43,075 nt of DNA from a marine actinobacterium MedAcidi-G2B. GTDB taxonomy: Bacteria; Actinomycetota; Acidimicrobiia; Acidimicrobiales; MedAcidi-G1. Made by a program: the position numbers and the translations under genes. Shown piece by piece: positions 6,715-15,119 of this stretch. Location: contig JUEO01000010.1 of assembly GCA_000817115.1 (NCBI GenBank), positions 1 to 43,075 on the forward strand, written 5' to 3'. Position 1 is the first letter of the stretch, and each line of letters starts with the position of its first letter. Under the pieces are notes generated by a model that worked only from the letters and a program-made list of their open reading frames with translations, was not told where the DNA came from and ran no database searches.

Positions 6715-8058
6715 CTACAAACGGGATTGGGCCCGAGAGATACGATTTAATACTTCTTCACGATCCATACAAAGAGCCATGGTTTCAAATAATGGTGGAC
6801 CCACAGTTCTTCCTGTTACTGCTACCCGAACAGGTGCTTGGGTTTTTCCAAGTTTTATTCCCAAATTTTCTCCAACTTGAGTAACAACTTCTTTGATCGT
6901 TTCTGTTTCCCATTTGCAATCAGTTAAAGCATTGAACGTTCCTTCAAGTATTTCAGCGGCAAAAGGGGCTTTTACCATCGCTTTGTGCCATGAATCTGGA
7001 TCATCGACAGGTTTGTCTAAGAATATGAAGTCAATAAAGCGCGGGAGATCAGACAAGGTTCGTAGTTTTTCCTGCACTAAATCAACCATTGTTAAATATC
7101 GGTCTTCATTAAACTTGTCAGGCGACCAAGGAACTGTATTGCCTTCAACCCATGGTTTTGCTCGTTCTACAAAATCGTTCTTTTTTAGTTCTCGCAAATG
7201 CGTAGCATTAACGAACTCAAGTTTCTTTAAATCGAAAAAAGCTGCTGCTTTATTCACGTCTTCAATAGCGAACAAGTCAACAATTTCTTCTAACGGCCTG
7301 ACTTCTATATCGTCAGGGGGCCCCCAACCTAAAAGTGACAAATAATTGACCATTGCTTCAGGTAGATACCCTCGATCTCGATAATCTGCGATCGACACAT
7401 CGTCTCGGCGTTTTGAGAGTTTCTTGCGTTGCTCATTTACTAAAAGAGGCAAGTGAGCATAGGTAGGTTGCGGAGCATCCATTGCTTGCAGCAGTAATAA
7501 GACTTTAGGGACGCCGGAAAGAAGATCTTCACCACGTATGGCATGTGTGATTCCCATATCCGCATCATCAACAGCATTAGCTAGTAGAAACATCGGAGTT
7601 CCGTTTGAACGCCAAATAACAAAATCTTCTAGATCGTCTGTCGTAAAAGAGACAGAACCTCTTACAACATCTTCGAATTCTATGACTTCATTTTCTGGCA
7701 TTCTAAAACGAACAGCTAACCCGTCTTGTATTTGGTTCCCTTTAACTGGTTCGTTGTCGCCATCACAGAGATAGGCCAGTTCTCTATCTAGAAGGTCCTG
7801 AACAACTTCACGATGCCTTTCTTTTTGTTCAGATTGATAAAAAGGTCCTTCGTCCCAATCAAGACCGAGCCATTCTAATTCTGATAGTAATCCGGAAGTA
7901 ATCTCTGGCCTGTTACGTTCCGCGTCAGTGTCTTCTATCCGTAAAACGTAGGTTCCTCCTGTTGATCGAGCGTGAAGCCAGTTAAATAAAGCTGTGCGCG
8001 CGCTACCTACATGTAAAAATCCTGTTGGGGATGGGGCAAAGCGAACTCGATCAGACAC
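6715..8058 (-). CDS. gltX: Glutamyl-tRNA synthetase
   Basis: A 447-residue class I synthetase. The HIGH-type motif sits in FAPSPTGFLHVGSARTALF, the KMSKS-type motif in KLSKRRDD, and LRIEDTDAERNRPE is the diagnostic GluRS segment. It joins glutamate to tRNA-Glu and, where no GlnRS exists, also to tRNA-Gln for later amidation. The start is GTG 8058: TACTCT at 8065-8070 lies exactly six bases before it, which fits a leaderless transcript. Downstream on the same strand come the SanA-like gene and then tRNA-Gln and tRNA-Glu, so the enzyme and two likely substrates are neighbours. Length is slightly below the usual 460-490. Confidence 0.97.
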   Translation of the reverse strand: MSDRVRFAPSPTGFLHVGSARTALFNWLHARSTGGTYVLRIEDTDAERNRPEITSGLLSELEWLGLDWDEGPFYQSEQKERHREVVQDLLDRELAYLCDGDNEPVKGNQIQDGLAVRFRMPENEVIEFEDVVRGSVSFTTDDLEDFVIWRSNGTPMFLLANAVDDADMGITHAIRGEDLLSGVPKVLLLLQAMDAPQPTYAHLPLLVNEQRKKLSKRRDDVSIADYRDRGYLPEAMVNYLSLLGWGPPDDIEVRPLEEIVDLFAIEDVNKAAAFFDLKKLEFVNATHLRELKKNDFVERAKPWVEGNTVPWSPDKFNEDRYLTMVDLVQEKLRTLSDLPRFIDFIFLDKPVDDPDSWHKAMVKAPFAAEILEGTFNALTDCKWETETIKEVVTQVGENLGIKLGKTQAPVRVAVTGRTVGPPLFETMALCMDREEVLNRISRAQSRL

Positions 8059-8064
8059 TCTTTA

Positions 8065-8070
8065 AGAGTA
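8065..8070 (-). promoter_or_regulatory. Candidate -10 box, leaderless start of gltX
   Basis: TACTCT on the minus strand with six bases to GTG 8058. The same hexamer and spacing precede the gene starting at 21060. Confidence 0.45.
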
Positions 8071-8077
8071 GCGCTGC

Positions 8078-8635
8078 TTACGCATTTGATCTCTGATCAT
8101 CGCTCAATAATCGAACCAGATGGATTATGTGGCCTTCTAGTCGTTTAGCGGTCTGTTCATAGATATCTCTCGGTTGGCCCCACGGGTCGGCGATTTCATC
8201 ACGTAAACGTCCAGTAGTCATATGACCACCTCGAGCTTCGTTTAGAACTTGTAGCCAGTCCTCTAGGTTTTGTGATTTTAACGGTCCAATTTGACTGCCT
8301 ATTCTTGATATCTCTCCAGTTAGGAAAGTTCGAGAGCGAGCTAGTTGATCTTCTTTAGCTATGGCTGTTTCATGTTGTCGAGTCATTGCGATCACTATCT
8401 GTGAGCCAGCTATCTGATCAGAAGTAAGTTGTTGAGCTCTATGGTCTTTGAGATCAATCCCTCGGTCTGCCAACACCTCAGACGCTAAATCGGTTGCACT
8501 ATTGCCAAAAATCGCATCAGTTCCTGACGAATGTGCTTTTATTTCTAACCCATGTTGTCGAGCGTGGTGATTAAAGAGTGACTCTGCCATCGCTGACCGG
8601 CAGATGTTGCCAGTACATACAAAAAGAATTTTCAC
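8078..8635 (-). CDS. Low-molecular-weight protein tyrosine phosphatase
   Basis: About 185 residues beginning MKILFVCTGNICRSAMAESL: this is the P-loop CTGNICRS with the nucleophilic Cys and the Arg of the C-x5-R-S signature at the N-terminus, as in the LMW-PTP/Wzb/arsenate-reductase superfamily. The acid-loop DPWG is near residue 155 in the expected place. GTG 8635 is preceded by GGGG five bases upstream; the alternative TTG 8650 would overlap the esterase stop by 4 bases. It likely dephosphorylates protein tyrosine or sugar phosphate; no cognate kinase is nearby. Confidence 0.88.
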   Translation of the reverse strand: MKILFVCTGNICRSAMAESLFNHHARQHGLEIKAHSSGTDAIFGNSATDLASEVLADRGIDLKDHRAQQLTSDQIAGSQIVIAMTRQHETAIAKEDQLARSRTFLTGEISRIGSQIGPLKSQNLEDWLQVLNEARGGHMTTGRLRDEIADPWGQPRDIYEQTAKRLEGHIIHLVRLLSDDQRSNA

Positions 8636-8646
8636 TTTTTCCCCGA

Positions 8647-9564
8647 TCAAGAAAGCGCTTTTTTCAATACTTGAAATATCTCATCGCGTGCTTTTCTTGC
8701 TACGTCTATCTCTGCTCCAAGGCCAGAGAATCCATGTATTAGCCCTTCGAAACATTTGGCTTCCACTTGAACTCCTGCTTCTCTAAGTGAATCTGCATAT
8801 GCCATTCCCTCATCGCGGAGAGGATCAAATTCCGCAGTAGCGATATAGCAAGGAGGAAGATTGCTTAAATCTTCAGCTCTAATTGGAGCAGCTAAGGGAT
8901 TGTGGGTGAAAGATATCCCTCCAACATAATGTTGAAAAAACCATTCCATAAGTGCTTTGGTGAGTATGGGTGCATTTGCGTTTTCTTTATATGAAGGCCA
9001 TCGATTTAAGTCAATATCAACGGCAGGATATATCAAAGATTGAAAAATAATTTCTGGTTTTTTTTCGTCGCGTGCTATCTGCGATACCACTGCGGCAAGA
9101 TTACCTCCAGCGCTGTCTCCTGCTACAGCTAAACGCGATGCGTCAATGCCTATCTCTTCAGCATTATCAGCAATCCAGCATGTTGCGGCGTAACAATCAT
9201 TAGGCGCTGCAGGAAACGGATGTTCAGGGGCCAATCGGTAGTCGACTGAAATCACTATCGCTTCAGTCGTTTTTGCCATAGATCGGCACTGTTCATCATG
9301 GGTTTCCAAGCTACCTATCACCCATCCTCCACCATGAAAATAAACAATTGCAGGAAGAGGGGCGACAGATTTAGTTGGGTAGTAAATCCGTATAGGTATG
9401 TCATGTTCTTCTATTACGTGATTCTTTACTGAAAAGACTTCTGGTCCAGGTCGGGCTATGGCTTCATAGAATTGGCGCATTATTTCTGGAGGGATTTCAG
9501 TCGGGTCACCAAACACTTGAGGGGTGCTCTGTAAGTGTTCTTCTATTTCGGGATGGATTGGCAT
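8647..9564 (-). CDS. HSL-family alpha/beta hydrolase (esterase/lipase)
   Basis: About 305 residues. The hormone-sensitive-lipase signature is clear: oxyanion-hole HGGGWVIGS, nucleophile elbow GDSAGGN, a late Asp region (TAEFDPLRDEG) and catalytic His in GLIHGF. It should hydrolyse short-chain esters in the cytoplasm. ATG 9564 has GGAG six bases upstream (inside an alternative start, ATG 9576); any longer reading would run into the selenoprotein gene, which ends at 9602. It is cotranscribed between that gene and the phosphatase; a functional link is not evident. Confidence 0.87.
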   Translation of the reverse strand: MPIHPEIEEHLQSTPQVFGDPTEIPPEIMRQFYEAIARPGPEVFSVKNHVIEEHDIPIRIYYPTKSVAPLPAIVYFHGGGWVIGSLETHDEQCRSMAKTTEAIVISVDYRLAPEHPFPAAPNDCYAATCWIADNAEEIGIDASRLAVAGDSAGGNLAAVVSQIARDEKKPEIIFQSLIYPAVDIDLNRWPSYKENANAPILTKALMEWFFQHYVGGISFTHNPLAAPIRAEDLSNLPPCYIATAEFDPLRDEGMAYADSLREAGVQVEAKCFEGLIHGFSGLGAEIDVARKARDEIFQVLKKALS

Positions 9565-9601
9565 TGTTTTCTCCATGTTTCTGTGTTCAGAAACTTTGTG
9601 T

Positions 9602-10501
9602 TTAGCCTTCTGCAGCTTCGCGATCTTCTTCGCTTTGATACTGCGGTATATCAGTGCGTTCACTACGGGTATCACCTTGAACTGAGACAACGCCATTATT
9701 TAGTCCACTTGATGCTTCTTGTTTCCACGAAGGATCGTCGGACCATTTGATTGCCGTGTCAATAATCGTTCCAGGTGATTCAATAGCGGTTCCTGAATTT
9801 AAAGCGGTTCGTAGTAATAGTTTTTGGAATTCTTCATCATGTGGTTTACCTGCTGTATAACCCAATGGCATGTCAACATACGCTGCCCGTGGAGGATTCG
9901 CTGCTTTTGTAATGCTGTGAGCTGCAGTAAGGACTAACGTTGATATTCCTGTTGCTTCTAATGCTCGTGCTACCAAACCCACGGTCTGGTGACATACTGG
10001 TCAAACAGGCACAAGCAGGACGAGGTCTATTTCTGTTTTCATTGCTTCTATCTCATTTATCAGAGCAGGAATGAGTTCTTCTTCCGTTCGTCTAATGGAA
10101 TAGATGCCTCCCATGAATGCAATGGATTGGGGTGTTAAAGATTTTATGAATCCCTCTTCTACGAGTTCGTTGAGTCGATCTAAGGGAAAAACAATGTTTG
10201 GGTCTGAGCGTGCTGGTTCTAGGTCATAGGCGAAGTGTGTGACTCTTACGTCGGTAGCTGGTTGGTGGCTTGGGATGAGCCGCAGTCCGGTGTCATCTTT
10301 CCAATGGAAAGCCACTTGACCTTTTTTGTAAGCACCACCGGATCCAAGAAGCAAGATTTTTGAATCTGCCAACGGTTTGGTGAGTGGGGTCCAAGGAGGA
10401 GTTTCCGGTCTTTCTGCCCATTGGTAGGGCTCATATCCGAGTGCTGAGTATTGTTCTCGTGTGCGATCTATGTAGTCAACTGGCTTTGAAGATGAATTCA
10501 T
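9602..10501 (-). CDS. GrdB/PrdB-like selenoprotein with in-frame TGA (Sec)
   Basis: One continuous 299-codon frame from ATG 10501 to TAA 9602, interrupted only by TGA at 10003-10001 (codon 167). The flanks read LVLLVPV-U-PVCHQTVGLVAR, so TGA falls exactly at the first position of a U-x-x-C redox motif (C170). Established knowledge: the selenoprotein B family of glycine/sarcosine/betaine/D-proline reductases has Sec or Cys here, and Cys homologues read C-x-x-C-H-Q. A hairpin 11 bases past the TGA has the form of a bacterial SECIS. The N-terminal half carries KILLLGSGGAYKKGQ. The anaerobic GrdA and GrdC partners are absent, so the substrate is unknown and an aerobic thiol-redox role is likely. 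It diverges from the MerR-men operon. A broken gene is the alternative, but the motif argues against it. Confidence 0.85.
9973..9989 (-). promoter_or_regulatory. Candidate SECIS hairpin for selenocysteine insertion
   Basis: On the minus strand CCAGACC (9989-9983) pairs with GGTTTGG (9979-9973), all seven positions including one G-U, around the loop GTG. The loop starts 18 bases after the TGA, within the range accepted for bacterial SECIS elements, and its first base is the required G. With six pairs the loop becomes CGTGG, which shows GG. It lies in the coding frame, as bacterial SECIS elements do. Confidence 0.7.
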
Positions 10502-10552
10502 GTTTATATCGTCTCATGTTCTCACGCATTAAGTAAACATCACCACATATAA

Positions 10553-10578
10553 GAGTAAGTACTTTGAGAGTAAATACT
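10553..10578. promoter_or_regulatory. Direct/inverted repeats upstream of the MerR-men operon
   Basis: GAGTAAGTACT (10553-10563) and GAGTAAATACT (10568-10578) are direct repeats with a 15-base period. The second is part of GAGTA-AA-TACTC, a perfect inverted repeat at 10568-10579, and the first contains the palindrome AAGTACTT. They end two bases before the -10 box TATACT. MerR proteins bind dyads between -35 and -10, so this is a plausible operator for the regulator at 10593, and perhaps for the divergent selenoprotein gene. Confidence 0.5.
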
Positions 10579-10580
10579 CC

Positions 10581-10586
10581 TATACT
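10581..10586 (+). promoter_or_regulatory. Candidate -10 box, leaderless start of the MerR-men operon
   Basis: TATACT followed by six bases before ATG 10593; no Shine-Dalgarno site. The -35 box is not obvious, as is usual for MerR-controlled promoters with long spacers. Confidence 0.5.
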
Positions 10587-10592
10587 GGTGTC

Positions 10593-11327
10593 ATGTCAGA
10601 AACCTTAATTTCTTACAGAGTGGATGCTTTAGCAAACGAAGCAGGCTTGAGCGTTGACACAATTCGTTATTACCAAAAGCTGGGCATACTCAACCCTCCC
10701 AGAAGAACAGGTCGACACAGCGAATACTCCCCAGACCATCTTGAACGTTTGATCGAAATTCGGCGCCTTGCAGATGCTGGCTTAACCTTGTCCCAAATAT
10801 CTGAAATCTCTGAAGGTCAGGTAACGGAACTCCAGCCTCTAATAAATGCTGTTCCAGCACTTACTCGAATGGATGTAGCTCAACGAGCAAATGTCCCTGA
10901 AAGCCTCGTCACTTTGCTCTGCGACAACGGATTACTGCAACCAGTAATCGTGAAAGGTTCACCCCGATTCAATGAAAGCGCGGTTGCTATGGTCAAAGCT
11001 GGTCTCGCGATAAGTAACGCTGGCGTTCCACTTGAAAAGTTGGTTGCTTTGGCCTCAGAGCATGGGAAAAACATAAATGAAATAACCGATGAGGCGATTG
11101 CTTTATTTGATAATCACATTCGAGAATCAAAGGAAGCAGAGGATGACCTTGTTGAAGTAGTGCACACTCTCCTACCAGCTGTTACAAGACTTGTAGCACA
11201 ACACTTCTATCGGACATTAGTTAATCGCGCTCTGCAGAAAGCTGACGACGGCGAACATCATTCACTTGCAGAGACTCTACGTCCTTTAATTGCTGAAGAT
11301 TTGGTGGTTACCTGCCAATGGCACTAG
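10593..11327 (+). CDS. Regulator with two MerR-like helix-turn-helix domains
   Basis: A 244-residue protein. Domain 1 (about 8-75) is a textbook MerR DNA-binding unit: VDALANEAGLSVDTIRYYQKLGILNPPRRTGRHSEYSPDHL. Domain 2 (about 90-155) repeats the plan: TRMDVAQRANVPESLVTLLCDNGLLQP, RFNESAVAMVKAGLAISNAGVPLEKL. The remaining C-terminus is helical with no Cys cluster typical of metal sensors. The gene ends inside menF (10-base overlap), so the regulator and the menaquinone enzymes are translationally coupled, and it likely regulates its own operon through the repeats at 10553-10579. The inducer is unknown; a quinone, redox or chorismate-related signal is inference. Confidence 0.85.
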   Translation: MSETLISYRVDALANEAGLSVDTIRYYQKLGILNPPRRTGRHSEYSPDHLERLIEIRRLADAGLTLSQISEISEGQVTELQPLINAVPALTRMDVAQRANVPESLVTLLCDNGLLQPVIVKGSPRFNESAVAMVKAGLAISNAGVPLEKLVALASEHGKNINEITDEAIALFDNHIRESKEAEDDLVEVVHTLLPAVTRLVAQHFYRTLVNRALQKADDGEHHSLAETLRPLIAEDLVVTCQWH

Positions 11328-12634
11328 CAAACGAACAGCCGGAAGGCTTTTTCTTAAATGCTTCAATAGTTGAAATCAAGGACGAGTCTGCCTGCGATCC
11401 TTTATCTTGGTTTCAATCTTCTCAGACCTTTGGTTCGCGCTGGTTCTGGGAAAATCCAAACGAAGACTCGTCATGGGTCGGAATAGGAAATGCATGCACG
11501 CATAGTGTCCATGGACCTAATCGTTTCGCTGATGCTGCTGATTTCGCAAAAAAATTATTCAATGATCTATCGGTAGATGGCCCCGCAGAGGCACCGCTAC
11601 CTCGAGTTGCCGCCGGATTTTCATTCGAAAACGAAGACCCTAAAGGAGACTGGAGTTCTCTTGGCGCTGGCCAAGTCATTCTTCCCGCTATTCAGGTCGT
11701 TCGTAAAAGTGGAAGAAGTTGGCTAACAGTCATAAATGATTTTCCAACAGTATTTCCGGAAAGTAACCCACCTTTTCCTTTAATGCCTGCGGAAGTTGAT
11801 CCATCTTTATGGTCTTCAAAGCCTGAACGAGATCATTACCGACGTCTCGTCGAGAAGGCTCTCGACAATATTCATGCCGGCAAGATTACAAAAGCAGTTC
11901 CTTGCAGATCTATCACTACTCCTTTGAAGCCGGACCTACCTACACTCCTTTCAACTCTTCGAAACCTCTACCCTGCTTGCGTCACCTTTAGTGTGGAAAC
12001 TGAAAGCATTTCTTTTGTAGGCGCCACACCAGAACGTCTCGTCGCCATAGATAAAGGCGACCTTCAAACCGCCGCCCTTGCTGGTTCAGCCCCTCGTCAT
12101 ATTGAACCGGCCACCGACGCTGTTCTCGGACAAGGACTAATGACAAGCCCAAAAGAACGCTCTGAACATGACGTCGTAGTCGAAGCCATTGATTCAGCAC
12201 TTAACACCCTTGGCATTAAAACGAAACACCCTGCCAGCCCTGAATTACTACGCCTCCATGGAATTCAGCACTTATTCACCCCTATTTCCGCAAAAATGGT
12301 AGACAATGTTCACCTCCTGGAGGTAATCGATGCCCTACATCCAACACCTGCAGTCTCCGGACATCCTTCAAACCCCTCTTCTCTTTTGCGTTCAAAGTAC
12401 GAAGAATTAGACCGCGGCTGGTTTGCGAGTCCAATCGGATGGTTTGATTCAGATGGAAATGGGGAATTCAGAGTGGCTTTACGCTCAGCTCTCGTAACTA
12501 ATGAAAGCACTACCTTCTATGCCGGGGCGGGAGTCGTTGAAGGATCCGACCCCGATCGAGAGCTGCTGGAAACTGACGTGAAACTACGTGCTTTGCTCGG
12601 CCCAGTCGTAGCTTCAACAAAGGAGGACTTATGA
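11318..12634 (+). CDS. menF: Isochorismate synthase (menaquinone pathway)
   Basis: A 438-residue chorismate-binding enzyme. The C-terminal half carries the family landmarks: KITKAVPCR, FVGATPERLV, AALAGSAPR, SPKERSEHDVVVEAI, LHPTPAVSGHP, GWFDSDGNGEFRVALRSA and YAGAGVVEGSDPDRE. It converts chorismate to isochorismate, the first committed menaquinone step. The product group (menF rather than entC, pabB or trpE) is decided by menD following with a 4-base overlap. ATG 11318 overlaps the MerR gene by 10 bases. The N-terminal 150 residues are divergent, as usual for the family. Confidence 0.93.
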   Translation: MALANEQPEGFFLNASIVEIKDESACDPLSWFQSSQTFGSRWFWENPNEDSSWVGIGNACTHSVHGPNRFADAADFAKKLFNDLSVDGPAEAPLPRVAAGFSFENEDPKGDWSSLGAGQVILPAIQVVRKSGRSWLTVINDFPTVFPESNPPFPLMPAEVDPSLWSSKPERDHYRRLVEKALDNIHAGKITKAVPCRSITTPLKPDLPTLLSTLRNLYPACVTFSVETESISFVGATPERLVAIDKGDLQTAALAGSAPRHIEPATDAVLGQGLMTSPKERSEHDVVVEAIDSALNTLGIKTKHPASPELLRLHGIQHLFTPISAKMVDNVHLLEVIDALHPTPAVSGHPSNPSSLLRSKYEELDRGWFASPIGWFDSDGNGEFRVALRSALVTNESTTFYAGAGVVEGSDPDRELLETDVKLRALLGPVVASTKEDL

Positions 12635-14325
12635 TTCTTTCTGATCAAGAAGGAATGTACGAATCCTTGCAGGGCTTCTTCGCTCAACTACAAGCCGCTG
12701 GTGTTGAACATGTTGCGGTTTCTCCTGGTTCGCGATCCACTCCTCTAACTGTGACTGCAGACCAGACTGATGGATTAGAAATCTCAATACACCTTGATGA
12801 GAGATCTGGCGGATTCTTTGCTTTGGGGCTCGCTAAAGCCACCAAAAAACCTGTTGCACTCATTTGCACTTCAGGAACTGCTGCAGCAAACTACCTGCCC
12901 GCAGTTATTGAAGCCTTTCATAGCGGTACACCTTTAATAGTTTTGACTGCCGACCGTCCGCCCGAACTACAAAATAGAGGCGCCCCGCAAACGATTGACC
13001 AAGTGAACCTTTATGGAACCCATGTTCGCTGGTTTCATCAAGCCCAAGTCGTAGACACGGAATCACTAGCGGATTCCCTAGCCCTAGCTCGCTCGGCAGT
13101 AGAAATATCAACCGGAATGGAACCCGGTCCTGTTCATATCAATTGGCCCTTAAGGGAGCCTTTAGAACCGCCAGAGATAAATGCTGAGATAGTTTTTCCT
13201 CTCCAACACCAAAAAGCCGAATCAGAAATTTTCAATTTTGAACTTCCCGACGTTGAGCACGGTCTATTTGTCGCTGGACCGATGGACTTAAGGCCTGAAG
13301 ATGTCACAGCCATAGCAAATCTTTCTAAAAGTTTAGGGTGGCCCCTGATCGCAGATCCTGCCTCTGGTCTAAGACGTGGATCACATATAGAGAACTCTCA
13401 TATTATTGCAACAGGGGAACTTCTATTTGGTTCCTCTTGGGCGGATCAACAAGTTCCGGACCTTGTAGTCCAACTTGGGGGCCTTCCCACCTCTAAGTCA
13501 TATCGGCTGTGGCTAGAGAGAAATCTTCCTAAACAGGTCTTCAGCGTTGATCATGTTGGTCGCCATCCCGATCCTGCAGGAGCCGTCACCCATCGAATCA
13601 ATGCGCATCCCGGTGAATGGGCTCGGATTGTGTCTCGTACACCACAATTTTCAAATGAATGGGTTGAAGGTTGGCAAAACGCTGACTCAATAGCTCGAAG
13701 CTCTCTTAAGGAAATAGTAACTGAATCTGTTTTTTGCAACCATTCCATAGTTGAGGCACTCTCACAGCAACTGCCCACAAACACCTCTTTAGTTGTCGGA
13801 AATTCCATGGCAATCAGAGACCTTGATGCTTTCTTTCCAGTACATTCAAAACCTTTAAGTATTTACGCCAACCGCGGCGCCAACGGGATAGATGGACAGG
13901 TCTCAACTGCTGTTGGAATCGCACACGCAACAAGCTCTCCCACTGTTTTATTTATAGGAGATCTCACACTCCTTCATGACTTAAGTGGATTGATGACTGC
14001 ACGCCGGTTTGATCAAAATCTCACGGTTGTAGTGGCTGATAATAATGGTGGGGGAATTTTTTCTTTTCTTCCAATTGCTGCATCGTCAGAAGTTGATTAC
14101 AGTCGCCTGTTCCACACCCCCCATAATCTAAATATTTCAGATTTAGGACCTTTGCTCGGAGCAAACCTTCATGAAGTAAGCAATAAAGATGATTTGGTTC
14201 ACGCGTTGAATGCTTCTGTGGGACACAAAGGGATTCATTTGATTCATGTACGAGTTGACGCAGAAACAAATGTAGAAATTCATCGATCATTGATACAAGC
14301 AGTACACGCATCTTTGACGATATGA
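12631..14325 (+). CDS. menD: SEPHCHC synthase, thiamine-diphosphate enzyme
   Basis: A 564-residue ThDP enzyme matching MenD: AVSPGSRSTPLT and HLDERSGGFFALGLAKATKKPVALICTSGTAAANYLPAV at the N-terminus, DRPPELQNRGAPQTIDQ, and the C-terminal ThDP motif GDLTLLHD with DNNGGGIFSFLP. It condenses 2-oxoglutarate with isochorismate. AAGGAGG lies five bases before ATG 12631, and the ATGA overlap with menF couples translation. Length is normal (about 555-580). Confidence 0.97.
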   Translation: MILSDQEGMYESLQGFFAQLQAAGVEHVAVSPGSRSTPLTVTADQTDGLEISIHLDERSGGFFALGLAKATKKPVALICTSGTAAANYLPAVIEAFHSGTPLIVLTADRPPELQNRGAPQTIDQVNLYGTHVRWFHQAQVVDTESLADSLALARSAVEISTGMEPGPVHINWPLREPLEPPEINAEIVFPLQHQKAESEIFNFELPDVEHGLFVAGPMDLRPEDVTAIANLSKSLGWPLIADPASGLRRGSHIENSHIIATGELLFGSSWADQQVPDLVVQLGGLPTSKSYRLWLERNLPKQVFSVDHVGRHPDPAGAVTHRINAHPGEWARIVSRTPQFSNEWVEGWQNADSIARSSLKEIVTESVFCNHSIVEALSQQLPTNTSLVVGNSMAIRDLDAFFPVHSKPLSIYANRGANGIDGQVSTAVGIAHATSSPTVLFIGDLTLLHDLSGLMTARRFDQNLTVVVADNNGGGIFSFLPIAASSEVDYSRLFHTPHNLNISDLGPLLGANLHEVSNKDDLVHALNASVGHKGIHLIHVRVDAETNVEIHRSLIQAVHASLTI

Positions 14326-15119
14326 AGAATCAACTTTCCTTTCAAAAGGTGGGAAAAGGTGATCCCTTGATTCTCTTGCACGGGTTCACAGGTGATGCTT
14401 CCACGATGATGCCTTTGGGATTGAGCCTGTCTGATGAGAAAACAGTTTATTCAATTGATCTACCTGGACATGGAGAAACTGGGATACTTGAGGATAACTC
14501 TCTCTACGGCTTTGAAGAAACAATTGATCTTTTAAGGGACTTTTTGATCGACGCAGAGCTGAGCGAAATAAATCTACTTGGTTATTCAATGGGTGGAAGA
14601 ATCGCATTGGGTTTCACCATTCGATATCCAGAATTAGTGGGAAAGCTTGTGTTGATAAGTTCCTCTGCTGGTCTAGCGACTCAGGGTGAACGAGAAGTTC
14701 GGCGAAGATCTGACGACGATCTTGCACATCAAATACTTGAAGAAGGAATAGAAGTTTTTGTTGATAGTTGGATGCAGCAACCCCTCTTTGCATCCCAACA
14801 AAGACTTGACCCAACTGTTATTGACAAGCAACGACAGCAGCGTCTCAAAAATTCCCCTGAAGGCTTAGCAGCCAGTCTTCAAGGTGCAGGAACTGGATCT
14901 CAACCATCATTGTGGAATCAATTAGATTCAATAACCGCTGAAACTTTATTAGTCGTCGGAGAAGATGATTCGAAGTTTCGACGGTTTGCCATGAAAATGG
15001 CTTCAGGAATTCAGAAAAGTGTCATATCAGTTATTGATGATGCCGGTCATGCGACTCATCTTGAGAACCTTTTGGATACCACAGAAGTAATTCGTTCATT
15101 TCTAGGGAGTTCAGAATGA
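14322..15119 (+). CDS. menH: SHCHC synthase-like alpha/beta hydrolase
   Basis: A 265-residue alpha/beta hydrolase with LHGFTGDASTM (oxyanion region), nucleophile elbow LLGYSMGGRIALG, VVGEDDSKF and the catalytic His in DDAGHATHLEN. GYSMGGR is the typical MenH elbow, and it lies between menD and menC with 4-base overlaps on both sides, so the step that removes pyruvate from SEPHCHC is the best call. Without context it would only be a generic hydrolase. Confidence 0.9.
   Translation: MKNQLSFQKVGKGDPLILLHGFTGDASTMMPLGLSLSDEKTVYSIDLPGHGETGILEDNSLYGFEETIDLLRDFLIDAELSEINLLGYSMGGRIALGFTIRYPELVGKLVLISSSAGLATQGEREVRRRSDDDLAHQILEEGIEVFVDSWMQQPLFASQQRLDPTVIDKQRQQRLKNSPEGLAASLQGAGTGSQPSLWNQLDSITAETLLVVGEDDSKFRRFAMKMASGIQKSVISVIDDAGHATHLENLLDTTEVIRSFLGSSE

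Noticed and set aside
9577-9696. Longer N-terminus for the HSL-family esterase
   Set aside because: It would overlap the selenoprotein gene by 95 bases and add non-family residues; GGAG before ATG 9564 gives a better start.
9602-9982. Separate short gene downstream of the TGA, beginning at GTG 9982, or a broken pseudogene pair
   Set aside because: It is in the same frame as the upstream half, the break is a single TGA, and the junction makes a U-x-x-C motif with a SECIS-like hairpin; GTG 9982 is just the hairpin loop.
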